Source: Desulfobacterales bacterium
GTDB lineage: Bacteria > Desulfobacterota > Desulfobacteria > Desulfobacterales > UBA5852
Assembly: GCA_030066455.1 (NCBI GenBank)
Contig: JASJBQ010000250.1
Location: 1 to 7,163 of the forward strand
Length of the DNA stretch: 7,163 nucleotides
Direction of reading: 5' to 3'
Part shown: piece by piece, positions 1 to 5,821 of the stretch
How the letters are laid out: the number at the start of each line of letters is the position of its first letter
Numbering within the stretch: the stretch's first letter is position 1
Position numbers and translations under genes: made by a program
Notes under the pieces: model-generated
Database searches by the model: none
Told to the model about the DNA's origin: nothing
What the model saw: the letters and a program-made list of their open reading frames with translations, nothing else

Positions 1-30
1 GGTATCACGCGAACGGGTATCACTCGAACG
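1..30. repeat. Tandem 15-bp direct repeat across the stop codon of the EAL/HDOD gene
   Basis: GGTATCACGCGAACG (1-15) is followed at once by GGTATCACTCGAACG (16-30), with one mismatch. The second copy holds the stop and last codons of the EAL/HDOD gene; the first would encode the same kind of ending with another stop. More copies may lie beyond the window edge. Confidence 0.7.
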
Positions 31-1231
31 GGAAACTCTCCGCCCACCCCACCGCCCGGCGGTACTGCTCGGGCAGGGTGCTGGCATCGAACCGGCAAGC
101 GTTGCTGATGCCCTCGCAGTCTTCCCACCGACCGTTTTCGTAGCAGCGGAGCAGGTACAGCAGTTCCCCGGCCGGCCCTTTCTCGGTCAGCAGGGCTTCG
201 CGAATGGTTGCAGAGAGGGGCAGCGCTTCGATGGCCGCGGCCATGGGGCAGTCCAGGATGGCATCCATCAATGAGAAAAGTCCCATCAGGAACAGTTCGG
301 ATTCTTCGGCCGCGGGGACGAACTGGCCGCCCACGGATTCGCAGAACTTGGCCCGGATGATGCTCATGCGGATCAGTTCGTTGGGTTTGCCGGCCGCCAG
401 GGCGCCGGCGGCGATCATCGAGATGAACTTGCGGGTTTCACTGAGGCCCAGGAGGACGATGGCGTGCTTGATCGAGGTGATTTCCCGTGCGCGCCGGAAA
501 AAGGCCGAGTTGATATAACGCAGCAGCTTGTAGGAAAGGGAGACATCCGTCTTGACCAGATCTTCCACCCGGTCGATGCTGCACTCCCGGCGGTTGATTT
601 CGGCAATCACCTGAAGCAACTGTACGCGCCCGGGGGCGATGTCGCGCCCCTGCACGATCTCGGGCTTGCTGAAGAAATAACCCTGAAAATAGGCAAAGCC
701 CATATCCCGGGCAGCCTCGAAGGCCTCGTGGGTTTCCACTTTTTCGGCCAGCAGTTTGACATTGAAGGTCGCCAGGGTCGCGGCCAGCGCCGGTATTTCC
801 TCAGCCGGGGTGCCCAGAAAATCGATTTTGACGATCGTGGCCAGGCGCAGAAGCTCGTCCTGCTCCTCGGCGTACACGAAATCGTCCAACGCCAGTTGAT
901 AGCCCTTGCCCGCCAGCTCGCGGCAGGCGGCAATCAGCACCGGTTCCGGCTGCACATCCTCGAGGATTTCCACCATGATGGTTTCACGCGGAAAAAGGGT
1001 CGGTATTTGCCGCACCAGCAGGTCCCGGGTGAAATTGACGAACGCCAGACGCCCGCCGGTCAGTTCGTCGATACCGATATTGAGGAAGGTGTTGGCCAGC
1101 AGGTTGCAGCTGGCCTGGTCGCCGTCCACCTCCGGGCAGAAATTGGCCATACCGTCCCGGAAGAGGAGTTCATACGCATAGATTTTCTTGTGGCGGTTGA
1201 ATATGGGCTGCCGGGCCACAAAGGCATTCAT
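20..1231 (-). CDS. EAL-like/HDOD two-domain signalling protein (YuxH/CdgJ-like)
   Basis: A 403-residue cytoplasmic protein without membrane segments. Residues about 1-195 form an EAL-like domain opening with ARQPIFNRHKKIYAYELLFRDG, the signature of the YuxH/CdgJ group. EAL itself reads ELL. Residues matching catalytic positions of active EAL phosphodiesterases remain: Glu21, Asn66, Glu88, Asp116-Asp117, Lys135, Glu163, Glu166 and Gln183. However, loop 6, normally DFGxGxSS, reads DDFVYAEEQ, which suggests weak or no cyclic-di-GMP hydrolysis. Residues about 197-400 are an HDOD domain (DVSLSYKLLRYINSAFF, HAIVLLGLSETRKFISMI), a module for protein interaction. Relatives affect motility and cyclic-di-GMP output in other bacteria, which fits the nearby chemotaxis genes. 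The ATG at 1231 lacks a good Shine-Dalgarno sequence, but the next Met lies inside the domain. A promoter of its own is predicted upstream. Confidence 0.92.
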   Translation of the reverse strand: MNAFVARQPIFNRHKKIYAYELLFRDGMANFCPEVDGDQASCNLLANTFLNIGIDELTGGRLAFVNFTRDLLVRQIPTLFPRETIMVEILEDVQPEPVLIAACRELAGKGYQLALDDFVYAEEQDELLRLATIVKIDFLGTPAEEIPALAATLATFNVKLLAEKVETHEAFEAARDMGFAYFQGYFFSKPEIVQGRDIAPGRVQLLQVIAEINRRECSIDRVEDLVKTDVSLSYKLLRYINSAFFRRAREITSIKHAIVLLGLSETRKFISMIAAGALAAGKPNELIRMSIIRAKFCESVGGQFVPAAEESELFLMGLFSLMDAILDCPMAAAIEALPLSATIREALLTEKGPAGELLYLLRCYENGRWEDCEGISNACRFDASTLPEQYRRAVGWAESFPFE

Positions 1232-1298
1232 TTACGGTCGCGCGTCCCTGGGGAGCCAAGGGAGTCCATCACCGGCCGCGCGCCGCTGCGCCGCCGGA

Positions 1299-1311
1299 CG
1301 GGTGACACCCG
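1299..1311. promoter_or_regulatory. Inverted repeat at the predicted transcription start
   Basis: CGGGTGACACCCG is a perfect inverted repeat with a single central base. It begins 4 bases after the -10 box and covers the predicted start point, where a repressor would be well placed. In GC-rich DNA a 13-base inverted repeat can arise by chance. Confidence 0.3.
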
Positions 1312-1315
1312 GGTT

Positions 1316-1344
1316 ATCATATTCTCTCCGGCCTTGCGGGGCAA
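1316..1344 (-). promoter_or_regulatory. Sigma70-type promoter for the EAL/HDOD gene
   Basis: On the minus strand TTGCCC (1344-1339) is followed by a 17-base spacer and TATGAT (1321-1316), matching four of six bases of the -35 consensus and five of six of the -10 consensus at ideal spacing. Transcription would start near 1309 and give a leader of about 78 bases that is very GC-rich. This separates the EAL/HDOD gene from the transporter operon as its own unit. Confidence 0.5.
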
Positions 1345-1372
1345 TTTAAGCCCGCCTGCAGGCCAGGTCTCC

Positions 1373-1392
1373 AAAATGGCACTTAAGTGCAT
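1373..1392 (-). terminator. Weak Rho-independent terminator candidate after the transporter genes
   Basis: On the minus strand ATGCAC and GTGCCAT can pair around a TTAA loop with one bulged C, and the hairpin runs straight into TTTT. It sits about 44 bases after the substrate-binding protein stop. The stem is short and the T-run is only four bases, so it may be weak or not act at all. Confidence 0.3.
1379..1390. promoter_or_regulatory. Perfect 12-bp palindrome, possible operator
   Basis: Reads GCACTTAAGTGC on both strands. Its centre is about 75 bases upstream of the predicted transcription start of the EAL/HDOD gene, a position used by activators. It also supplies the stem of the terminator candidate, and the two explanations compete. 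Confidence 0.3.
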
Positions 1393-1435
1393 CATCGGCC
1401 CGGATGCGGTTTTTCTTTAAGCCGCCGGGAAGAAA

Positions 1436-2476
1436 TTAGCGGAGCAGAATGCTGGCGAGATCGGTGACCCCTTCCAGATCCGCCCGGCGGGCGAACCCGT
1501 CGTCCACCAGGCCCGTGATATCGGTGTGCACCACGAGGTCGAAGCGGTGCATTTTCTCCGCCAGTGCCTCGATTTCCTCGGTACGCGGCGCGAAGCGATC
1601 GTACGCGATGCGGGTTTCCGGGGTAGTCAAGGCGTAAGTGATAACCTCCAGGGGCTGGTTCCAGTAGCGCGAGGCCACCGCGGCGGCTTCCTGCGGGTGC
1701 AGCCGGGCCCAGACCCCCGAGCGGGCGGCGCCGCTTACCAGATGCTGCACGGCGTCGCGTTCGCGCGCAATTAGATCCTGTTGGACGATAACGAGGTTGC
1801 AGATGAAATGCGGCCAGATCTCCTCCACGTAGTGCAGCACCTCGGCGTCGCCGCTGAGAAGCGTTTGGGCGGCGAAGGGTTCACCCACAAAGTACGCGTC
1901 CAGCGATCCGGTGGCGAGGGCGGAGGCCATGTCCGGGGGATTCATCTCGACGATGTCGACCCGTCCTTCCGCGCTCGTGCCCTGCAGCATCTCCAGAACG
2001 GCAAGGTGGTGGCCGGAATAACGCATGGGCACGGCCAGCGTTTTACCGCTCAAATCTTCGATGCGGCGGATCCCGAGGCCTTTGCGGGCCACCAGGGTGC
2101 TTTCGTGGCGGTTGCCGATATAGACGATGCGTACGTCCGTGCCCTGCTGCTTGAGCACGATGGCCAGCGGGGCGATCATGAAGGCGGCCTCGATGTGCCC
2201 GTTGCGCAGGGCCTCGGCCATTTCGGCGAAGGAGGCGAACTTGACGGCCTGGAACCGGTAGTCGCCGTCCTGCCGGCTGGCTTGATCCAGAAGGGGGGCG
2301 GCCAGGTTGGTCACCACCGGCATGTAGCCCATGCGGATGGTGGTCCGTTCCTCCTGGCGATAGTTGAGCCCGTAATGCAGAGACGAAATCAGCACCAGCC
2401 AGCCGATGACGCCGATGGAAAGCTGCCAAACGCCGGAGCGCACACGGCGCCGCCAGCTGTTGCCTCTAGACCGCAT
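1436..2476 (-). CDS. Periplasmic substrate-binding protein, NMT1/NrtA/SsuA-like
   Basis: A 346-residue binding protein of the ABC importer. A basic N-terminus (about 1-15) leads into a hydrophobic stretch (about 17-35), which is either a signal peptide or a membrane anchor; there is no lipobox cysteine. The mature domain begins around RMGYMPVVTNLAAPLL (48-63), the first strand and helix of NMT1-like solute binders. Family features follow: SFAEMAEALRNGHIEAAFM, DLSGKTLAVP, and the GEPFAAQ segment (198-204) seen in nitrate, bicarbonate and sulfonate binders. I prefer the ATG at 2476 over a TTG at 2482 because GGGGG lies 6 bases before the ATG. The gene overlaps the ATPase by 11 bases. The binding protein comes last in the operon, whereas many relatives put it first. 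The ligand is unknown; nitrate, sulfonates, taurine and bicarbonate are all within the family. Confidence 0.88.
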   Translation of the reverse strand: MRSRGNSWRRRVRSGVWQLSIGVIGWLVLISSLHYGLNYRQEERTTIRMGYMPVVTNLAAPLLDQASRQDGDYRFQAVKFASFAEMAEALRNGHIEAAFMIAPLAIVLKQQGTDVRIVYIGNRHESTLVARKGLGIRRIEDLSGKTLAVPMRYSGHHLAVLEMLQGTSAEGRVDIVEMNPPDMASALATGSLDAYFVGEPFAAQTLLSGDAEVLHYVEEIWPHFICNLVIVQQDLIARERDAVQHLVSGAARSGVWARLHPQEAAAVASRYWNQPLEVITYALTTPETRIAYDRFAPRTEEIEALAEKMHRFDLVVHTDITGLVDDGFARRADLEGVTDLASILLR

Positions 2477-3263
2477 AGGCAACCCCCAGCATCAAGAAGA
2501 TTTCGCTGCGCAATTTGTTGAGCGCGGGGTCTTTCTGAAAGTCACGCGGGCGGCTGAAGTCCAGGGATTGGTTCATCTTGACCCGGGCGGGCCGTTCGCT
2601 CATGACCACGATGCGGTCGCCCATGATCAGGGCGTCGTCGATGTCGTGGGTGACCACGATGGTGGTCTTGCCGATGAATTCGTGCATGTTGACCACTTCT
2701 TCGCGCATCTTCATGTGGGTCAGAAAGTCCAGGCCGCTGAAAGGCTCGTCCATGATGAGGATATCGGGGTTGACCGCCAGTGCCCGGGCCAGTTCGGCCC
2801 GGCGCTGCATGCCGCCCGAAAGCTGGTGCGGATAGTGGTGTTCGAACCCGTCGAGTTCGACCATCTCGATATGCTCGCTGATCTTTTCCGCCCGCTCCGC
2901 GGGGTCCGGCATCCGGCGCAGTCCGAGGCCAACATTCTCCCAGACGCTCATCCAGGGCAGCAGGCCGTTGTGCTGGAAGACGAAGATATGGTCCGACCCC
3001 GGCCGCTCGACCCGGTGGCCGTCGATGCTGACGCTGCCGGCAGTGGCGTGTTCGAATCCGGCGATGATGCGCAAAAGCGTGGATTTGCCGCAGCCCGAGG
3101 GCCCCAGGATGCAGACCATCTCCCCGTCGGCAAAGTCGAGATCGACATGGTCGAGCACCTGGATGCTGGCGCCGTAACCGATGCCCGGGTCGTCTCCCTG
3201 ACGGCTCTGGCGGCGCCGGTTGCGATAAGCCTGGCAGACATTTTGGATGACGATCCGGCCCAT
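2466..3263 (-). CDS. ABC transporter ATP-binding protein, nitrate/sulfonate/taurine importer family
   Basis: A 265-residue cytoplasmic ATPase that powers the adjacent importer. All canonical motifs are present: Walker A GPSGCGKST (54-62), Q-loop around Gln97 (VFQHNGLLPW), signature LSGGMQ (148-153), Walker B ILIMDEP (168-174), D-loop SGLD (176-179) and the switch His206 in VVTHD. The LLPWMSVWENV stretch is typical of the SsuB/TauB/NrtD branch. An unusual polar insertion of about 20 residues (15-34, rich in Arg, Gln and Gly) lies between the first strand and the IQVLDHV strand, where most relatives have a short loop. The ATG at 3263 is 3 bases after the permease stop, with only a weak GGAAC ribosome site, so coupling to the permease is likely. 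The gene overlaps the substrate-binding protein gene by 11 bases. Confidence 0.94.
   Translation of the reverse strand: MGRIVIQNVCQAYRNRRRQSRQGDDPGIGYGASIQVLDHVDLDFADGEMVCILGPSGCGKSTLLRIIAGFEHATAGSVSIDGHRVERPGSDHIFVFQHNGLLPWMSVWENVGLGLRRMPDPAERAEKISEHIEMVELDGFEHHYPHQLSGGMQRRAELARALAVNPDILIMDEPFSGLDFLTHMKMREEVVNMHEFIGKTTIVVTHDIDDALIMGDRIVVMSERPARVKMNQSLDFSRPRDFQKDPALNKLRSEIFLMLGVAYAV
2483..2487 (-). promoter_or_regulatory. Ribosome binding site for the substrate-binding protein gene
   Basis: Reads GGGGG on the minus strand, 6 bases before the ATG at 2476 but only touching the alternative TTG at 2482. It therefore supports the ATG start. It lies within the ATPase coding sequence. Confidence 0.5.
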
Positions 3264-3266
3264 GAC

Positions 3267-4061
3267 TCAACCGTTCCGATACCAGCCGGCGGATTCGATC
3301 CGGCCCAGCCGTCGCATGATGGCATCCAGCAGCAGACCGATCAGCCCGATGACGATCATGCCGTTCATGACGTAGTCCATGCGCAAGGCATTGCGCGCGT
3401 CCAGAATCAGATAGCCCAGGCCGGACTGCACCGCGATCATCTCGGCCGCCACCACCACCAGCCAGGCAATGGTCACCGAAATGCGCAGGGCCGTGATGGT
3501 GCCCGGGATCATGGCCGGGATCACGATTTTGGTAATGACCTCCCGGCGGGAAAAATTGAAGTTGGCCGCCACCTGGAAGAACACGGGGTTGATGGCCCCG
3601 ACCGTGATCGTGGTGGAAACCACCAGCGGAAAAAAGCTGGAGAGGAAGATCAGAAACACGGCCGGTCGGTCCCCGATGCCGAACCAGAGCATCGAAAGCG
3701 GTATCCAGGCCAGGGGCGATATGGGCCGCAGAAACTGGATGATCGGATTGATCAGGGCGCGGGCCATCTCAAGCCGTCCGAGCAGGATGCCCAACGGCAG
3801 GCCCAGGGCGACCGCCAGGTAGAAGCCGGCCGTCACGCGGAACAAGCTGGCCACGGTGTGTTGCAGCAGGGTACCGTTGGCCATGAGTTCGCCGAAGCTC
3901 ACGAAGACCTGAAGCGGTCCCGGGAAGACCTGGCGGCTCCATCCGGAAAACCGTGCCAGCAGGTCCCAAACCAGCAGCAGCAGCACGAATGCCAGGCAGG
4001 GGATCAGAACATGCCGCAGAAGGTGGCGGACCGTATTTGCAGAGCGTGTTCGCGTAGTCAA
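3267..4061 (-). CDS. ABC transporter permease, nitrate/sulfonate/taurine importer family
   Basis: A 264-residue inner-membrane subunit, the usual length for SsuC/TauC/NrtB-type permeases (BPD_transp_1 fold). Membrane segments lie at about 18-36, 75-95, 117-150 (two closely spaced), 190-210 and 233-250. The family segment LRPISPLAWIPLSMLWFGIGD (112-132) and the EAA coupling loop (about 163-187, ending in IPAMIPG) that docks on the ATPase are visible. The start is TTG at 4061, preceded 8 bases upstream by GGAAA; an in-frame TGA stands six codons upstream and no ATG or GTG lies before the first helix, so TTG is the best choice. The stop is 3 bases before the ATPase ATG. The permease forms the channel for a small anion or organic solute; the substrate cannot be read from the sequence. 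Family confidence is high. Confidence 0.9.
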   Translation of the reverse strand: MTTRTRSANTVRHLLRHVLIPCLAFVLLLLVWDLLARFSGWSRQVFPGPLQVFVSFGELMANGTLLQHTVASLFRVTAGFYLAVALGLPLGILLGRLEMARALINPIIQFLRPISPLAWIPLSMLWFGIGDRPAVFLIFLSSFFPLVVSTTITVGAINPVFFQVAANFNFSRREVITKIVIPAMIPGTITALRISVTIAWLVVVAAEMIAVQSGLGYLILDARNALRMDYVMNGMIVIGLIGLLLDAIMRRLGRIESAGWYRNG

Positions 4062-4096
4062 GGTTACCGTTTCCGTTCAGCCGCTTCGATGCCTTA

Positions 4097-4168
4097 TCAG
4101 AGGGCGTTGTCGATCAAGTGAATGCCGATCAGGATGCCGATGGGAAACGCCATCCAGATGCTAACCAT
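4097..4168 (-). CDS. Candidate 23-residue membrane micro-protein
   Basis: The frame encodes MVSIWMAFPIGILIGIHLIDNAL, followed by tandem stops TGA TAA. The central part is almost wholly hydrophobic and could make a single membrane helix. The ATG lies inside the 3' end of the HAMP gene, overlapping it by 8 bases including its stop, as often seen in coupled genes. Nearly all codons end in G or C (19 of 22 after the ATG), matching the coding style around it. Against it, there is no clear Shine-Dalgarno sequence and the frame is short enough to arise by chance. I recognise no family. If real, it may accompany the HAMP protein or the downstream transporter permease. Confidence 0.4.
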   Translation of the reverse strand: MVSIWMAFPIGILIGIHLIDNAL

Positions 4169-4793
4169 GCGAAGCGGTCCGTTCGATGGTGTAGAATTTA
4201 AAACAGCCGACCAGTTCCCGCAGGGCGGTCAATTCGTTTTCCAGGTGCCCGAGGTGGGAGCGTACGCTGGCGATATCGGCCGGCGCCAGCGCGTCGCGCG
4301 CCAGCAGGGCTTGGGCCTGCGTCACGGCCTCGCCGCCGGACAGGCAGGTATTGCGCGAAAGGTGGATGATCTCTTGCAGATTGCTGGCCATCTCGTTGAT
4401 CACCCCGCCCAGATCGGCCAGTTCGTTGTCGGCTTCGATGCGGATGGTCTGACTGAGGTCGCCGCGGGATATGTCCCGGGCCTTTTCGATCATGTGCTGC
4501 AACGGCTCGGTGATGTTCTTCACGAACATGGTCAGTACGATCACCATGACCGACATGATGATGCCGATCATGAGCACGGCTTTGTTGCGCAGATGGTTGA
4601 GCGGCTTGAAAACCGCGTCGCGGTTTGTCGCCGCCGCGGTCTGCTGTTCGATCTGATCCAGCCAGTAGCCGCGCAGCTGATGCCCGTGGGTTTCGGCCAC
4701 GAATTCGACCCCCACCAGCAGGGAGGCGAAACCCACCAGGAGAAAATAGATGATCATGGTCCGCTGGAGCGAGTATTTCGGCTTGGTTTTCAT
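4161..4793 (-). CDS. Two-helix inner-membrane protein with HAMP domain and no output domain
   Basis: A 210-residue protein built like the front half of a chemoreceptor. It has a short basic N-terminus, a first membrane helix at about 13-30, an extracytoplasmic segment of only about 40 residues, a second helix at about 73-91, then a HAMP domain at about 92-145 (KNITEPLQHMIEKARDISRGDL, with DNELADLGGVINEMASNL as the second helix). A cytoplasmic helical tail at about 172-200 follows. The methyl-accepting signalling hairpin, histidine kinase and cyclase domains are all absent, and the gene ends in a clean TAG. HAMP domains relay motion between membrane helices and cytoplasmic partners. The outer segment is too short for a usual sensor domain, so a separate partner is plausible, with the beta-helix protein one base upstream the obvious candidate (inference). 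It could also be a truncated receptor remnant, but the intact frame, good ribosome site and clean junctions favour a real gene. Confidence 0.82.
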   Translation of the reverse strand: MKTKPKYSLQRTMIIYFLLVGFASLLVGVEFVAETHGHQLRGYWLDQIEQQTAAATNRDAVFKPLNHLRNKAVLMIGIIMSVMVIVLTMFVKNITEPLQHMIEKARDISRGDLSQTIRIEADNELADLGGVINEMASNLQEIIHLSRNTCLSGGEAVTQAQALLARDALAPADIASVRSHLGHLENELTALRELVGCFKFYTIERTASHG

Positions 4794-4794
4794 G

Positions 4795-5802
4795 TCAGCG
4801 TCCCTCCTGATCGTTAAGGTGTTTCCCCGGGGGGACGACCGTCAGGGCGTCGAGCTCGCTTTTGAGCACCAGGTAGGTGCTCAGGTCGTTTTTCATGACC
4901 CCCCAGAGAATGTCGTAACGGCCCCCGGGCAGTTCTTCCGGCAGGCGAAACGGGCGGGTGAAGACGTTGATCCCCGGGCGGACCCGGACTTGGAGATCGT
5001 CCCCGGCGCTGTGAACCGGTCTGCGCCCCTGCCGGTTGAGGGTGGCGCCCAGGATCAGGTCATGCGTGAAGGCGTTGAAATTGAAAAGGGTGAACTCCAG
5101 GTTCAGTTCGTCCCCCGGTCGGCATTCGCGCCGGTCGAGGCGGTGCGCCCGGAGCAGGACGTGTTCGCCGTTGGCGGATGCGGCAAAGGGTCGGAAGTCC
5201 ACCTGTTCGTTGACGGCGTCGCCGCCACCCGGGCCCGCCCCTCCCGGTCCGTCGGCGGCGCCCCAGTAGTTCTCGGGGGCGTTCAGGCGCTTGCGGCCCG
5301 CCTTGTAGACCGCGAAATAGCTGTTGTGCTGAAAATCGTTGCGCGCAATGAAGGGGGCTGCCTGGCGGGACACGGTGATGCCGCTGCCGTTGCGGTTGGC
5401 GATCAGGTTGTTGGTGACGGCGACGTCGCTGGTCTCGAGGGCCAGTTCCAGGTTTTCAAGAATGCAGTGGCGCACATACCCGGTGCTGCCGGGCCGGTAG
5501 ACGATCGTTTCGCGGTTGGCCAGGTCCTCCCGGCCGTCGAAATAGGCTTTATCCGCCACCAGCCGGCCGCGGATCAGCAGGCGGGCCCCGGGTTGGAACC
5601 GCACCGTTGCCCGGGGTTCGATGCGCAGACGGGCTTCCGGGACCAGTTCGATCGTGCCGGACAGCAGGTAGGGCGCCTGCTCCGCGGTCCAGACCGTATC
5701 CACGCGGATGTCGCCGTGGACGAACTGGCGGGCCTCGGCCGCACCGGCGAGGTTGAGCAGAAGCAGCAGCAGACCGACCCCCAGGCATGCGAGGGGCCGC
5801 AT
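4795..5802 (-). CDS. Secreted right-handed beta-helix protein with C-terminal beta-sandwich-like region
   Basis: A 335-residue protein. Residues 1-24 are a typical Sec signal peptide with a run of leucines and an AEA cleavage site before RQ, so the mature protein is probably periplasmic or secreted. Residues about 45-180 show repeating short-strand patterns of a right-handed parallel beta-helix (IELVPEARLRIEP, LLIRGRLVAD, AVTNNLIANRNGSGITV, PFIARNDFQHNSYFAVY) and end with ENYWG, a common closing motif in NosD/pectate-lyase-like helices. A glycine-rich linker follows at 181-194. Residues about 212-323 look like an Ig-like beta-sandwich (my inference). I took the ATG at 5802 because the signal peptide begins there; upstream in-frame ATGs overlap the ParA gene and would add a polar extension. 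Shine-Dalgarno support is weak, so coupling to the ParA gene 19 bases upstream is likely. No catalytic residues were recognised; ligand binding or a structural role is possible. Confidence 0.78.
   Translation of the reverse strand: MRPLACLGVGLLLLLLNLAGAAEARQFVHGDIRVDTVWTAEQAPYLLSGTIELVPEARLRIEPRATVRFQPGARLLIRGRLVADKAYFDGREDLANRETIVYRPGSTGYVRHCILENLELALETSDVAVTNNLIANRNGSGITVSRQAAPFIARNDFQHNSYFAVYKAGRKRLNAPENYWGAADGPGGAGPGGGDAVNEQVDFRPFAASANGEHVLLRAHRLDRRECRPGDELNLEFTLFNFNAFTHDLILGATLNRQGRRPVHSAGDDLQVRVRPGINVFTRPFRLPEELPGGRYDILWGVMKNDLSTYLVLKSELDALTVVPPGKHLNDQEGR
4802..4807 (-). promoter_or_regulatory. Ribosome binding site for the HAMP-domain gene
   Basis: Reads GGAGGG on the minus strand, 8 bases before the ATG at 4793, and lies inside the last codons of the beta-helix gene. 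Stop and start are separated by one base (TGACATG), an arrangement that normally gives tight translational coupling. Confidence 0.7.
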
Positions 5803-5821
5803 CGGGTCTGCCGACCGCGGA

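Larger units (their letters stand above)
1232..1435. other. Intergenic region between transporter operon and EAL/HDOD gene
   Basis: The largest gap between genes (204 bases). It holds the terminator candidate, the 12-bp palindrome, a second palindrome GCCTGCAGGC at 1354-1363, the promoter and the inverted repeat at the start site. The leader at about 1232-1298 is GC-rich and can form imperfect hairpins. No small gene with a ribosome site was found in it on either strand. Confidence 0.6.

Noticed and set aside
1377..1390. Sigma54-like promoter TGGCAC ... TGC on the plus strand
   Set aside because: Only 9 bases separate GG and GC instead of 10, and it points away from every supported gene.
1389..1418. 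Hairpin GCATC/GATGC followed by a T-rich run on the plus strand
   Set aside because: It looks like a terminator, but no plus-strand gene ends there. On the minus strand, where the genes lie, the T-run becomes A-rich and precedes the hairpin.
464..1420. A 318-codon plus-strand open frame
   Set aside because: It is antisense to the EAL/HDOD gene, with low-complexity Gly/His/Gln-rich sequence and no domain.
2406..4121. A 571-codon open frame on the plus strand
   Set aside because: It lies antisense to the ATPase and permease genes, whose motifs are complete. Its product is rich in His, Gln, Asp and Gly with no recognisable domain, as expected of the reverse of GC-rich coding DNA.
4094..4122. 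Promoter-like TTCACT-17-TGATAA upstream of the permease
   Set aside because: The -10 box matches few consensus bases and overlaps the tandem stop codons of the small frame.
5205..5260. GC-rich near-repetitive stretch in the beta-helix gene
   Set aside because: It encodes the Gly/Pro-rich linker after NYWG and keeps the reading frame. I see no separate repeat element.
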